From Methylotetracoccus sp. (GTDB lineage: Bacteria > Pseudomonadota > Gammaproteobacteria > Methylococcales > Methylococcaceae): a DNA stretch of 6,079 nt. The DNA lies in NCBI GenBank assembly GCA_025458755.1, contig JALORT010000147.1, positions 1 through 6,079 of the forward strand. The letters are read 5' to 3'. The notes beneath the pieces were generated by a model that saw only the letters and a program-made list of their open reading frames with translations, did no database searches and was not told the DNA's origin. Shown here in pieces: positions 1-6,079 of the stretch. The position numbers were made by a program, and so were the translations under genes. The stretch's first letter is position 1. Each line of letters opens with the position of its first letter.

Positions 1-796
1 ACCGTTCACCCGGAGCGATCGATAGACGGCGATGCACAAAGGTTTCGTCGACGCGCTCGGCTCCCCGGACCGTAATTTTTCCCAAGGCCACCTTCGGGCC
101 TGAACTGACCTTGAACGTGAGGTCGATGAGGTTCTCTTCTTCACGGAGGGTTCCGACGGGTTCCTCCACCGTCGCCCGGGCATAGCCGTGGTCTCTTAGT
201 TCATTCAGAAACTGTTCGCGGGCATCCAACACGATGCTGGCCACGGCGGGCGCCCCGGGAACGAGGGGGGGGCGGGCCTGAACATCGTCAGGCACCGCAC
301 CGTCGATTTCGATTTGCCCCAGGTGAAATAACGGACCTCTATCCACTCTGACGGTGACCGGGACCGGCGGTTCCGACGGCGCCCGTTCCAGGCGATCCAG
401 CAGGCCCGAATCATCCGGAGATCGGCCGGCAACCTTGACCTCTATCTTCGCTTTGTAATACCCGAAGCTGCGCAGCGCCGTCTCGAACCGCGTTCTGTCT
501 TGCTGTACCCGAGCAATCAGCGCGAATGGACCGACCGGCGCGCTCTCGCGCAGACTGAGCAGCGTCGATGAATCGTTGAGCGCCTCATCGAGCAGCGGCT
601 CGCCCGTTTTCTCGATAGTGACGGTGTAGGGTTGAGGATCAGACGCACGCAGGTAAAGGGGCCAAAGCAGCAACAAAGCGGCGATCACCGTCACGCCGTT
701 GGCGCACAATGCGTTCCAGCGTCCGGACCCTCGGCCGAAGGAACGGTTCGGCAGAGCGGCATCGTCGCGGGCTGCTCCCGTGGTTTCGGACGTCAT
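1..796 (-). CDS. tamA: TamA-family outer-membrane assembly factor, N-terminal part (3' end outside window)
   Basis: Outer-membrane protein of the BamA/TamA (Omp85) superfamily. In known relatives it works with TamB to insert or assemble outer-membrane proteins. Only 265 codons are visible. Residues 1-51 form a long presequence with a hydrophobic core at about 35-49 (run VIAALLLLWPLYL), so it is exported. POTRA-type repeats follow: the first from about residue 57 (YTVTIEKTG) with the typical helix-strand block RTRFETALRSFGYYKAKIEV at 101-120, a second from about 157 containing EQFLNELRDHGYARATV, and the start of a third at about 237 (LGKITVRGAERVDE). The beta-barrel is off the window. The ATG at 796 is the first start after the MepA stop; no good Shine-Dalgarno precedes it. 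tamB usually follows tamA and may lie beyond position 1. The family call is firm; TamA rather than another Omp85 member rests on the POTRA layout and could change once the barrel is seen. Confidence 0.9.
   Translation of the reverse strand, partial: MTSETTGAARDDAALPNRSFGRGSGRWNALCANGVTVIAALLLLWPLYLRASDPQPYTVTIEKTGEPLLDEALNDSSTLLSLRESAPVGPFALIARVQQDRTRFETALRSFGYYKAKIEVKVAGRSPDDSGLLDRLERAPSEPPVPVTVRVDRGPLFHLGQIEIDGAVPDDVQARPPLVPGAPAVASIVLDAREQFLNELRDHGYARATVEEPVGTLREEENLIDLTFKVSSGPKVALGKITVRGAERVDETFVHRRLSIAPGER
265..272. repeat. Eight-G homopolymer inside tamA
   Basis: Eight consecutive G on the plus strand read as CGC CCC CCC CTC in tamA, encoding Arg-Pro-Pro-Leu in the second POTRA repeat. 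The frame is open on both sides, so the gene is intact as given. Tracts of this length can slip during replication and could also be a sequencing weak spot. Confidence 0.6.
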
Positions 797-910
797 TCCG
801 ACGGTCAGTGTATGATGCGACCAACGCCGAACCGTCAGCGGCCATGTCGCCGTACCCCGCCCGACGCATCCGACAATTTGCGCTGGCCGGCCGTGTAACA
901 AGGGCGGAAT
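797..910. other. Gap between mepA and tamA
   Basis: 114 bases separate the mepA stop from the tamA start on the minus strand. There is no hairpin followed by a T tract, so a terminator is not evident and read-through from mepA is plausible. A six-base inverted pair (GACGGT and ACCGTC on the minus strand) lies close to the tamA start. No clear -10/-35 pair was found. Confidence 0.4.
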
Positions 911-1810
911 CTAATCGGTCAGCAGCGTTTGGCAGCTGCCGGGCATGCGGTTGATGGGGATGCTGCGTGGCGACTTCGGGCCTGGGCTCGGCAAGGTGGA
1001 GGACAGGCGAAACCACCAGTCCAGTGAACCGTCGCAGCCGTCACCTGGGGGCAACGATTCCTGCGATTCGCACTGGGGGCTGTCGGGCGGACAGAGCAGT
1101 CGCGCATGAAAATGGTCATCATGACCCCACCATGGGCGAATTTTACGCAGCCAACTCCGATCACCCTGCGTGGCGCGACACAGTTCACGTTTGATGTGCG
1201 GATTGACGAAGATCCTATCGACCCGGGAGAAGCGCGCGGCAAGTTCTAGCACGCGGCGATGACGGTCTTCCCAAAGAAAACGGTTCAGCCCGGCGCCGCT
1301 TTCGTTCAACAGCGAAGGCGCCCGAACCGTCGATCGCAACGTGTCGCTGCTGCCGGCAAGACCGGGATCCAGAGCAAACCAAATGTCCACGTCGAGGCCG
1401 TTTTGATGGCTGCGATGCCCGAACGGCGTGGGTCCGCCTCGCGGCTGCGCCAAGTCACCGACATGCAGCATCCCCAGACGCTCTCGTTGCGTCGTCTGAC
1501 CGAGCCCCTCGATCATCCTGACCAGTTCGGGATGCCCGAAGTAGCGCCGCCGTTCCAAGCGCATCACTTGGTATCCCGGCCCATCTTTCGGCAGGCTCAC
1601 GGCGCCGGCGATGCATCCGCGCGAAGTTTGACCGATGGCCCGTGCAGGACCCGGAGCCGGTGTTGTGGCCTGAAACCACTCTTTGCCGAGACAAGGACTG
1701 GCCGCAAGCAGTAACACGGCGACGTTCAAGAAATGCCTCGCCATCGCGGCGATCATCGTGCAGGTTCGGTCATTCTTGGTCATACCCGGAGGAGTCCGTT
1801 GGGTGCACAT
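911..1810 (-). CDS. mepA: Penicillin-insensitive murein endopeptidase MepA (peptidase M74)
   Basis: Periplasmic zinc metallopeptidase that cleaves D-alanyl-meso-diaminopimelate cross-links in peptidoglycan and is not inhibited by beta-lactams. The zinc-site motifs are intact: GHRSHQNGLDVDIW at residues 131-144 (H135 and D142 match the E. coli ligands H113 and D120) and WWGHDDHFHARL at 227-238 (H230, H233 and H235 match H206, H209 and H211). Cysteines at 66, 211, 240, 247, 259 and 293 keep the spacing of the three disulfides known for E. coli MepA. The length of 299 aa compares with about 274 in E. coli. A signal sequence core (LNVAVLLLAASPCLG) lies at 28-42, so the protein is exported. The start at 1810 is preferred because AGGAAGG stands 8 bases upstream, although it gives a long n-region; internal ATGs at 1783, 1756 and 1744 would give a more ordinary signal peptide but lack good ribosome sites. 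The chosen start overlaps the upstream gene by 41 bases. Confidence 0.96.
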   Translation of the reverse strand: MCTQRTPPGMTKNDRTCTMIAAMARHFLNVAVLLLAASPCLGKEWFQATTPAPGPARAIGQTSRGCIAGAVSLPKDGPGYQVMRLERRRYFGHPELVRMIEGLGQTTQRERLGMLHVGDLAQPRGGPTPFGHRSHQNGLDVDIWFALDPGLAGSSDTLRSTVRAPSLLNESGAGLNRFLWEDRHRRVLELAARFSRVDRIFVNPHIKRELCRATQGDRSWLRKIRPWWGHDDHFHARLLCPPDSPQCESQESLPPGDGCDGSLDWWFRLSSTLPSPGPKSPRSIPINRMPGSCQTLLTD

Positions 1811-2855
1811 CTTGGTTTCCTTCCTGGTCTTTGTTCTTGCCTAAAGCGAATCGACGCTTTGCGTTGATGATCCAGCCCTTTGCTTTTGAGAGCTTGATGT
1901 CGCGAATCTCCTCTTCCAGCAGCAGACGCTGGCGTTCCAGAGCCAGCAGTTCGATTTCGCGGGTCAAACGGCCCTCGGTTTCTTCCATGACCTGAGCTCG
2001 ACGATCCTGTTCCTGCCGGTCGATATCGAGTTCCAAGTCCCGCAGGCGGGCTTCCTGACGGATTTGCTCTTCCCGAATCCGGGCGTCGCTCAGCCGCTGC
2101 TCGGCTTGCCGCATCTCTTCCGCTTCCAACTGCGCTCTGAGCCGTTCCAGCTCAAGTTCCTCCTGCCGCCGGCGGATACGCTCCTCGCGCTCGACGAGTT
2201 CCAGCCGGGCCTCTTCGATCGCCATGAGTGTCTCGCGTTCCTGGCGTTCCTGCTCGTGGCGTTGGCGATCGAGTTCCTCGGCCAGCAGTGCCTGGCGGCG
2301 AAGCAGTTCCGCGCTCAATGCCCGATAGCGCGGATTAGCCGAGCCGGCGTCAGGCGCTGTTGCGCTGAGTCCCTGGAGGTCCGGTTGAAGGCTGCAGTAG
2401 GCTCGACTCTGAATGTCTCGAAGCGCCAGTAGCTCGTGGATCGCCGTTTCAACCGCGCGTTCGATCGTGTCGCAGCCTTCATTGAGCCAACGCGGGTTCT
2501 CTAAGGCTCTCAGCTCTTCCTCCACCGCATCCAGGAGCAAGGTCAGGTAGCTTTCCCGGATGTGCACACCGAGATTGGGAAGATACTCGGTGTGTTGTCG
2601 CGCATAGCGCACGGTCGGCTGAAAACGCAGCTTAACCGAGATATCGATCGTACAGCCGGGGACCAACTCCCGGCGGGTTACCGGTAGGGACCAGTCCTCG
2701 ATCCCGAGTTCAATGACCTGGTGATGGAAGCGTTTGCGGTAGCGTGGCGGCTTGGGGAATACCCGCTGGAAGAAAGCCAAGCGCGCGACGACCAGCGCAC
2801 GGTCGCCCTCGAAGCCGGCTTCCCACACTGGGACGTCGGTAGCTTCCTCAGCCAT
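1770..2855 (-). CDS. Coiled-coil protein with possible divergent SPFH/band-7-like N-terminal domain
   Basis: 361-aa protein that I do not recognise as a named family. Residues 1-160 look globular. The stretch LPVTRRELVPGCTIDISVKLRF (57-78), then a helical part to about 155 containing LLDAVEEELRAL, resembles the strand-then-helix order of SPFH/band-7 domains, but the match is loose. Residues about 175-322 are an almost unbroken, highly charged coiled coil rich in Glu, Arg, Gln and Leu. A basic patch follows (KAKGWIINAKRRFALGKNK, 333-351), then a polar tail. There is no signal peptide or membrane segment, so a cytoplasmic or membrane-associated scaffold is likely. The start codon overlaps the stop of the upstream membrane protein gene (shared ATGGCTGA), with GGAAA 9 bases ahead, so the two are probably co-translated and partners. 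Other possibilities are a generic coiled-coil structural protein. The gene is secure; the SPFH suggestion is weak. Confidence 0.9.
   Translation of the reverse strand: MAEEATDVPVWEAGFEGDRALVVARLAFFQRVFPKPPRYRKRFHHQVIELGIEDWSLPVTRRELVPGCTIDISVKLRFQPTVRYARQHTEYLPNLGVHIRESYLTLLLDAVEEELRALENPRWLNEGCDTIERAVETAIHELLALRDIQSRAYCSLQPDLQGLSATAPDAGSANPRYRALSAELLRRQALLAEELDRQRHEQERQERETLMAIEEARLELVEREERIRRRQEELELERLRAQLEAEEMRQAEQRLSDARIREEQIRQEARLRDLELDIDRQEQDRRAQVMEETEGRLTREIELLALERQRLLLEEEIRDIKLSKAKGWIINAKRRFALGKNKDQEGNQDVHPTDSSGYDQE
1819..1825 (-). promoter_or_regulatory. Ribosome binding site for mepA
   Basis: On the minus strand AGGAAGG ends 8 bases before the ATG at 1810. It lies inside the coding sequence of the upstream coiled-coil gene, and no comparable site precedes the alternative internal ATGs, so it decides the start choice. 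Translation of mepA would then begin before the upstream gene ends, as in coupled operons. Confidence 0.5.
2848..2855 (-). other. 8-base stop/start overlap between membrane-protein and coiled-coil genes
   Basis: The minus-strand bases ATGGCTGA contain both the start of the coiled-coil gene (2855-2853) and the TGA stop of the membrane protein gene (2850-2848). Overlaps of this kind usually mean translational coupling and a fixed ratio of the two products, which supports a physical or functional pair. Confidence 0.85.
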
Positions 2856-4110
2856 GACGCTTGGTTTCCGGCACGACGGCGAGACGGCTTGGCACGTTCA
2901 CGGTTTCTGCGGCGCCCGGTGCGGTGCGGGCTCTCAGCCTCTCGGAGATGATGGGGTACAGATTTGGCGCGAATTCCACCGAGCGCTCGTCGACCTTCCG
3001 CAAGAATCCGCGGTTCAGCAGGAACGCGACAACGAACATGCGTAGCCAGTCGGAGTACCGACGCGCGCGCTCGAGTTCAGATTTCTCGATCACGAACTGC
3101 AGTTCGTCGTTGCGATTGATGAGGAACTCGTTGAATTCACTGATTCCCCGGAAGGCCAGATCTCGCTCCTCCTCGGTCAGCGGTCCGGGTGCGGTAAATT
3201 CGAGGCGATACGACAGCACCAGCGTGAAAAAATCGACCATCGCGGCGCACGCTAGAGCAAACAGCGAGAGGTCCTCCCACATCGCGAACGAAGGGGTGAT
3301 GCCCTGCGAGAACTCGGCGAAACTTCCGAGCTTGGGACCCGGCATCGAACGTCCGCCCCGTCCCACGATCAGCCGGTCGACCTCGCTGCGCACGGCATTG
3401 ACCGAAGCGATGACCTGATCGTAGGCGGCGGCATTCTGGAGATTCATTGAAAAGGTTTGCAATGCAGTCCGCGTCTCCCGCATTTGCGTATCCAGTGCTT
3501 CGAATTGCGCTTCCATGTCTTTCAGCTTGGCCTGCTCTCCCTGCAACAACGCATTGTAATGACTCCATACGCGGCCGCGGCCCACGCGGTTGCGCTGCTC
3601 GCCCTGCATGTTGGGCAAGGCGCCGAGGAAGGCCTGATTGGCTTCGATTGCAGCTTGCTTCGTTTGTCTCTGCTGCTCGGCGATCAATTCGCTCTTTTGT
3701 CGGCTGACCTCGTCCAGGTAGCGGCTGATCTCGATCTCGAGCGATTGCTGACGGCTGAGCAGGATCGTGTCCTGCTGTGAGAGTTCGTAAAACTTGAAGT
3801 AGGAGAACGACACCGAAACGAACAGCGCGATCAGTAGTGTGACCACGACGGTCAAAAACCGCGCCGCGTTGGCGCTCCAGTGGACACTGGCCAACTCTAG
3901 GGAGCAAATCACAATCACCGATTGGACCGCGACGGTGATGACCAGCGCGATCCAGGGCGTGATGAAATGGGAAAGGCCGTAGTAGGTGGTATACCCCGAG
4001 GCCAGGCTCAGCAGCAAGACCAGCGGGATCGTCCACACCTGCAACAGTCCGACGAAGCTGGTTTGCACCGAGTTGAGCAGTTGGCCGATACGCCAGATCG
4101 ATGCGGTCAT
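2848..4110 (-). CDS. Four-helix inner-membrane protein with long coiled-coil insert, unknown function
   Basis: 420-aa protein without a family I can name. Hydrophobic segments lie at about 27-46 (PLVLLLSLASGYTTYYGL region), 51-72, 84-106 and 280-300 (LFALACAAMVDFFTLVLS). Between the third and fourth segments, about 110-240 is a charged, Gln/Glu-rich helical stretch likely to form a coiled coil, followed by a Gly/Pro-rich linker (GRGGRSMPGPKLG, 250-262). If the N-terminus is cytoplasmic, the coiled coil is periplasmic and the 120-residue helical C-terminus is cytoplasmic. The start at 4110 is forced by an in-frame TAG ten codons upstream; a weak GAAGG lies 11 bases ahead of it. It is the first gene of the minus-strand run, and its last codons overlap the start of the coiled-coil gene by 8 bases. 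The cytoplasmic tail could dock that protein. Function is unknown; an envelope role is suggested only by mepA and tamA downstream. Confidence 0.9.
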   Translation of the reverse strand: MTASIWRIGQLLNSVQTSFVGLLQVWTIPLVLLLSLASGYTTYYGLSHFITPWIALVITVAVQSVIVICSLELASVHWSANAARFLTVVVTLLIALFVSVSFSYFKFYELSQQDTILLSRQQSLEIEISRYLDEVSRQKSELIAEQQRQTKQAAIEANQAFLGALPNMQGEQRNRVGRGRVWSHYNALLQGEQAKLKDMEAQFEALDTQMRETRTALQTFSMNLQNAAAYDQVIASVNAVRSEVDRLIVGRGGRSMPGPKLGSFAEFSQGITPSFAMWEDLSLFALACAAMVDFFTLVLSYRLEFTAPGPLTEEERDLAFRGISEFNEFLINRNDELQFVIEKSELERARRYSDWLRMFVVAFLLNRGFLRKVDERSVEFAPNLYPIISERLRARTAPGAAETVNVPSRLAVVPETKRHG

Positions 4111-4246
4111 GATGGGAGGTGCCTTCTACCTTGTGCGCTGTTGATGTCGTCGGCGATGCATGACAGGTACCGGGCTGCTTTCCCGCCGTGCGGCTCGCAG
4201 GCTACGCGACCGAACCGCCGCACGACGGCGACAACAATTCGATAAA

Positions 4247-4272
4247 GCGATGAAGATAACAAAATTCATCGC
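4247..4272. repeat. Inverted repeat, 8-bp arms with 10-base spacer
   Basis: GCGATGAA (4247-4254) and TTCATCGC (4265-4272) are perfect complements around the AT-rich spacer GATAACAAAA. It sits in the AT-rich core of the divergent region, nearer the minus-strand start. It could be an operator for a dimeric regulator or a hairpin. It is a poor rho-independent terminator because the T run begins about 11 bases after the stem and there is no gene ending beside it. Confidence 0.5.
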
Positions 4273-4323
4273 GCTGTTCCTCATTTTTTCTTGCGATGGG
4301 TAGACGTTGATTTTTCGTAAGTC

Positions 4324-4334
4324 GCTGATTCAGC
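4324..4334. repeat. Short palindrome GCTGATTCAGC
   Basis: Two 5-base arms (GCTGA and TCAGC) flank one central T. It lies about 50 bases from the larger inverted repeat in the divergent promoter region. It may be a protein binding site, but a palindrome this short can occur by chance. Confidence 0.3.
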
Positions 4335-4504
4335 AACAACTGACATGATCGCGCTATTCTCCTGCATGAGTAGGGGAGGGTGCGGCCAGCATCAGGATGG
4401 AAGACGAGGAAGCGCTGACGGTATCGCTTACAGCACCGAGCGGTCTTGCGGATTAAGGCGCAGCCGCTGTCCGAATACGCTGCGAGTCTGTGCCATGGGC
4501 CGTC

Positions 4505-4510
4505 TATAGT
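4505..4510 (+). promoter_or_regulatory. Possible -10 box for the HerA gene
   Basis: TATAGT is five of six bases to the sigma-70 consensus TATAAT and would place a transcript start near 4517, about 57 bases before the ATG at 4574. No recognisable -35 box lies at 16-18 bases upstream, so the call is weak; an activator-dependent promoter is possible. Confidence 0.25.
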
Positions 4511-4564
4511 AGAGTTACGAATGCAGATCAGGTGTGTTGCGGGTGCTCTGACAGAGGCATGGTT

Positions 4565-4570
4565 GGAAAG
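4565..4570 (+). promoter_or_regulatory. Ribosome binding site for the HerA gene
   Basis: GGAAAG lies 3 bases before the ATG at 4574. The spacing is short, but it is better than what precedes the in-frame ATG at 4559, where AGAGG is only 1 base away. The 4574 start also begins the protein close to the conserved IGYV strand. Confidence 0.4.
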
Positions 4571-4573
4571 CTT

Positions 4574-6079
4574 ATGAACGATCGTACGACGTCGATCGGC
4601 TATGTTCTGGACGTACGCGGCAGCCGGATGACCGGGCGTTTGCGTTCAAGGGCTTCAGAGGTCCCGGAGCTGTGGAAAAACGCGCCGGGCGCGGCCTCCC
4701 CGGGCCAGGTGGGCACCTTCGTGTCGGTGCAGCAGCGGCGAGGTCGTCTCCTGTCCATCGTTCAGGAAGTCCGTGGGTCGGCGGGGGACGTGCCCTCGCC
4801 GGATGGCGGCTTGATCACGTTGAATGCACTGGGGGAGATCGCCGACGGCGGTCAGTTCCAGCGTGGCGTATCGGACTATCCGCTTCCTGGCGCAGAGATC
4901 CGGACCATCGTACCCGCGGATCTCGACGCCATTTTCGATAAGGTCAGGCGCTACGGCTTCAAACTTGGGCGTTTCAAGGATTACACGTCGACCGATGTCT
5001 TTCTTGATCCAAGCACGTTGTGCGGTCGACATTTTGCGATCCTCGGGCAATCCGGTTCGGGTAAATCCTGGGCGGTGGCGACGGTCGTGCAGCGCCTCGT
5101 GGAAGCGATGCCGCGGGCTCATATCATCTTGTTGGATCTGCACGGGGAATACTGCTGGGTGGACGCACAGGGCAAGCAGAAAAGCGCCTTCGAGGCGAAC
5201 AAGGTACGTTACCTGGATGCGAGGGAGCTGGAGATCCCCTACTGGCTGATGACTTTCGGCGAATTGGTGGAACTGCTGATCGACCGCACCGACCGCAAGG
5301 CTCCGATACAGACCGCGTTTCTGCGCGATGCGATTTTCGATCTGAAGGCTAAGAGCGGCAATGCGCTTGGTCTGAAATCAGTTTCCGTAGACTCCCCCGT
5401 CTACTTTTCGCTGGCCAAAGTTTACGAGCTGTTCAGGGAAGCCAATGAGTTGCGCACCGACTTCGGTAAGACGAAAGGACCTCTATACGGTCATTTCGAT
5501 GAATTGCTGATCAAGCTGCAAAGTCGCTTGAATGACGCACGCTACGACTTTCTTCTCAACCCGAGCCGTCGGAATCATTCCGAAAGTTTGTCCGGCCTGT
5601 TACGCGATTTCGTGGGACTCGGCGACCCGAGATCTCCGATCACCGTGATCGACCTCAGCCCAGTGCCGTTCGATGTCCGGCCGGCGGTTTCGGCGCAGAT
5701 CGGGCGTCTGGCTTTTGAGTTCAATTACTGGAACACCCGTCATCAGGAGTTTCCGATTCTGCTGATTTGCGAGGAGGCCCATGTCTACATCCCCCGGGAC
5801 CCCGGCAGCCAGTTTGCCGCCGCGCGGAAGTCGATGGAACGGATTGCCAAGGAAGGGCGGAAGTACGGCGTGGGATTGGGCGTGGTCAGTCAGCGGCCGC
5901 AGGAACTCTCGGAGACGGTCCTGTCGCAGTGCGGTACCTATCTCTGTCTGCGGCTTACCAATCCGGACGATCAGAACTATGTCCGACAACTCGTGCCGGA
6001 AGGCGAATCCGACTTCGTGAGTGTTTTGACGGCGCTGGGGCGCGGTGAGGCCATGGCTCTCGGCGAAGCCGTGCCGGTG
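4574..6079 (+). CDS. herA: HerA-family DNA-translocase ATPase (3' end outside window)
   Basis: Member of the HerA/FtsK superfamily; relatives form hexameric rings that move along double-stranded DNA and drive a partner nuclease or other effector. 502 codons are visible without a stop. Residues 8-66 resemble the HAS-barrel that opens HerA proteins (IGYVLDVRGSRMTGRL). The ATPase domain follows: Walker A GQSGSGKS at 158-165, the DLHGEY motif at 188-193, Walker B ILLICEEAH with E400 and E401, the conserved EGRKYG at 427-432, and the SQRP motif at 439-442, then the HerA-typical LRLTNPDDQNYV. All catalytic motifs look intact. The start at 4574 has GGAAAG 3 bases upstream; an in-frame ATG at 4559 would add five residues. 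No Sir2, NurA or DUF4297 gene is adjacent on the upstream side, so any partner must lie downstream. Bacterial HerA genes often belong to anti-phage modules, but that role is not shown here. Confidence 0.93.
   Translation, partial: MNDRTTSIGYVLDVRGSRMTGRLRSRASEVPELWKNAPGAASPGQVGTFVSVQQRRGRLLSIVQEVRGSAGDVPSPDGGLITLNALGEIADGGQFQRGVSDYPLPGAEIRTIVPADLDAIFDKVRRYGFKLGRFKDYTSTDVFLDPSTLCGRHFAILGQSGSGKSWAVATVVQRLVEAMPRAHIILLDLHGEYCWVDAQGKQKSAFEANKVRYLDARELEIPYWLMTFGELVELLIDRTDRKAPIQTAFLRDAIFDLKAKSGNALGLKSVSVDSPVYFSLAKVYELFREANELRTDFGKTKGPLYGHFDELLIKLQSRLNDARYDFLLNPSRRNHSESLSGLLRDFVGLGDPRSPITVIDLSPVPFDVRPAVSAQIGRLAFEFNYWNTRHQEFPILLICEEAHVYIPRDPGSQFAAARKSMERIAKEGRKYGVGLGVVSQRPQELSETVLSQCGTYLCLRLTNPDDQNYVRQLVPEGESDFVSVLTALGRGEAMALGEAVPV

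Larger units (their letters stand above)
4111..4573. other. Divergent intergenic region, no convincing gene
   Basis: 463 bases separate the starts of the minus-strand membrane protein gene and the plus-strand HerA gene, so promoters for both directions must lie here unless expression comes from elsewhere. The part at about 4230-4330 is AT-rich compared with the flanks and holds an inverted repeat, a T-rich run (4284-4289) and a short palindrome. A 54-codon open frame (4345-4509, plus strand) has no ribosome site and an unremarkable product, so I do not call it. No tRNA, riboswitch or attachment-site structure was recognised. Confidence 0.6.

Noticed and set aside
1259..1714. 151-codon open frame on the plus strand opposite mepA
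   Set aside because: mepA on the other strand has all catalytic motifs, and this product has no recognisable domain.
1690..1756. MepA as a lipoprotein (LLAASPC near the signal core)
   Set aside because: Proline at the position before cysteine does not fit a lipobox, and the family is a soluble periplasmic enzyme.
1803..2869. Ten-base match GGAAACCAAG ahead of both the coiled-coil gene and mepA
   Set aside because: Both copies fall in coding sequence of the preceding gene and at different distances from the start codons; a chance match is likely.
3137..4036. 299-codon open frame on the minus strand in another frame
   Set aside because: It lies wholly inside the membrane-protein gene; its product is Arg/Gly/His-rich without domains, typical of a shadow frame in GC-rich DNA.
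4247..4289. Rho-independent terminator (stem followed by T run)
   Set aside because: The T run starts about 11 bases after the stem, the stem is AT-rich, and no gene ends here.
4345..4509. 54-codon open frame on the plus strand with five cysteines
   Set aside because: No ribosome binding site, no recognisable motif and low-complexity Arg/Gly composition; it also covers the candidate HerA -10 box.

Overview
The window holds five protein-coding genes and looks like chromosomal DNA of a fairly GC-rich Gram-negative bacterium. TamA and MepA are envelope proteins known best from Proteobacteria, so a proteobacterium, probably a gammaproteobacterium, is the likely host. This is inferred from gene content; the sequence carries no rRNA or other direct taxonomic marker.

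Layout. Four genes lie head to tail on the minus strand, read from about 4110 down to 1. They are a four-helix membrane protein with a long coiled-coil insert (4110-2848), a coiled-coil protein with a possible divergent SPFH/band-7-like N-terminus (2855-1770), the murein endopeptidase MepA (1810-911), and the outer-membrane assembly factor TamA (796-1, cut by the window edge). The first two overlap by 8 bases. The MepA start with the best ribosome binding site lies 41 bases inside the coiled-coil gene. This packing suggests one transcript and translational coupling from the membrane protein through MepA, with TamA following after a 114-base gap. A divergent gene on the plus strand (4574-6079, cut by the window end) encodes a HerA-type hexameric DNA-translocase ATPase. 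The 463 bases between the divergent starts hold no convincing gene. They contain an AT-rich stretch, an 8-bp inverted repeat, a short palindrome, an imperfect direct repeat and one -10-like box.

How it may work together. MepA cuts peptidoglycan cross-links in the periplasm and TamA inserts or assembles outer-membrane proteins, so the minus-strand block is envelope-themed. The two unrecognised genes upstream are predicted to form an inner-membrane protein with a large, probably periplasmic, coiled coil and a cytoplasmic coiled-coil partner. They could be a scaffold that couples to wall remodelling, but this is inference. The HerA ATPase is the kind found with Sir2, NurA or DUF4297-type nuclease partners in DNA-end processing or anti-phage modules. 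No partner is visible here, and it would have to lie downstream of 6079. Whether HerA and the membrane/coiled-coil pair belong to one system cannot be decided from this window. The unrecognised pair is the best candidate for something undescribed.
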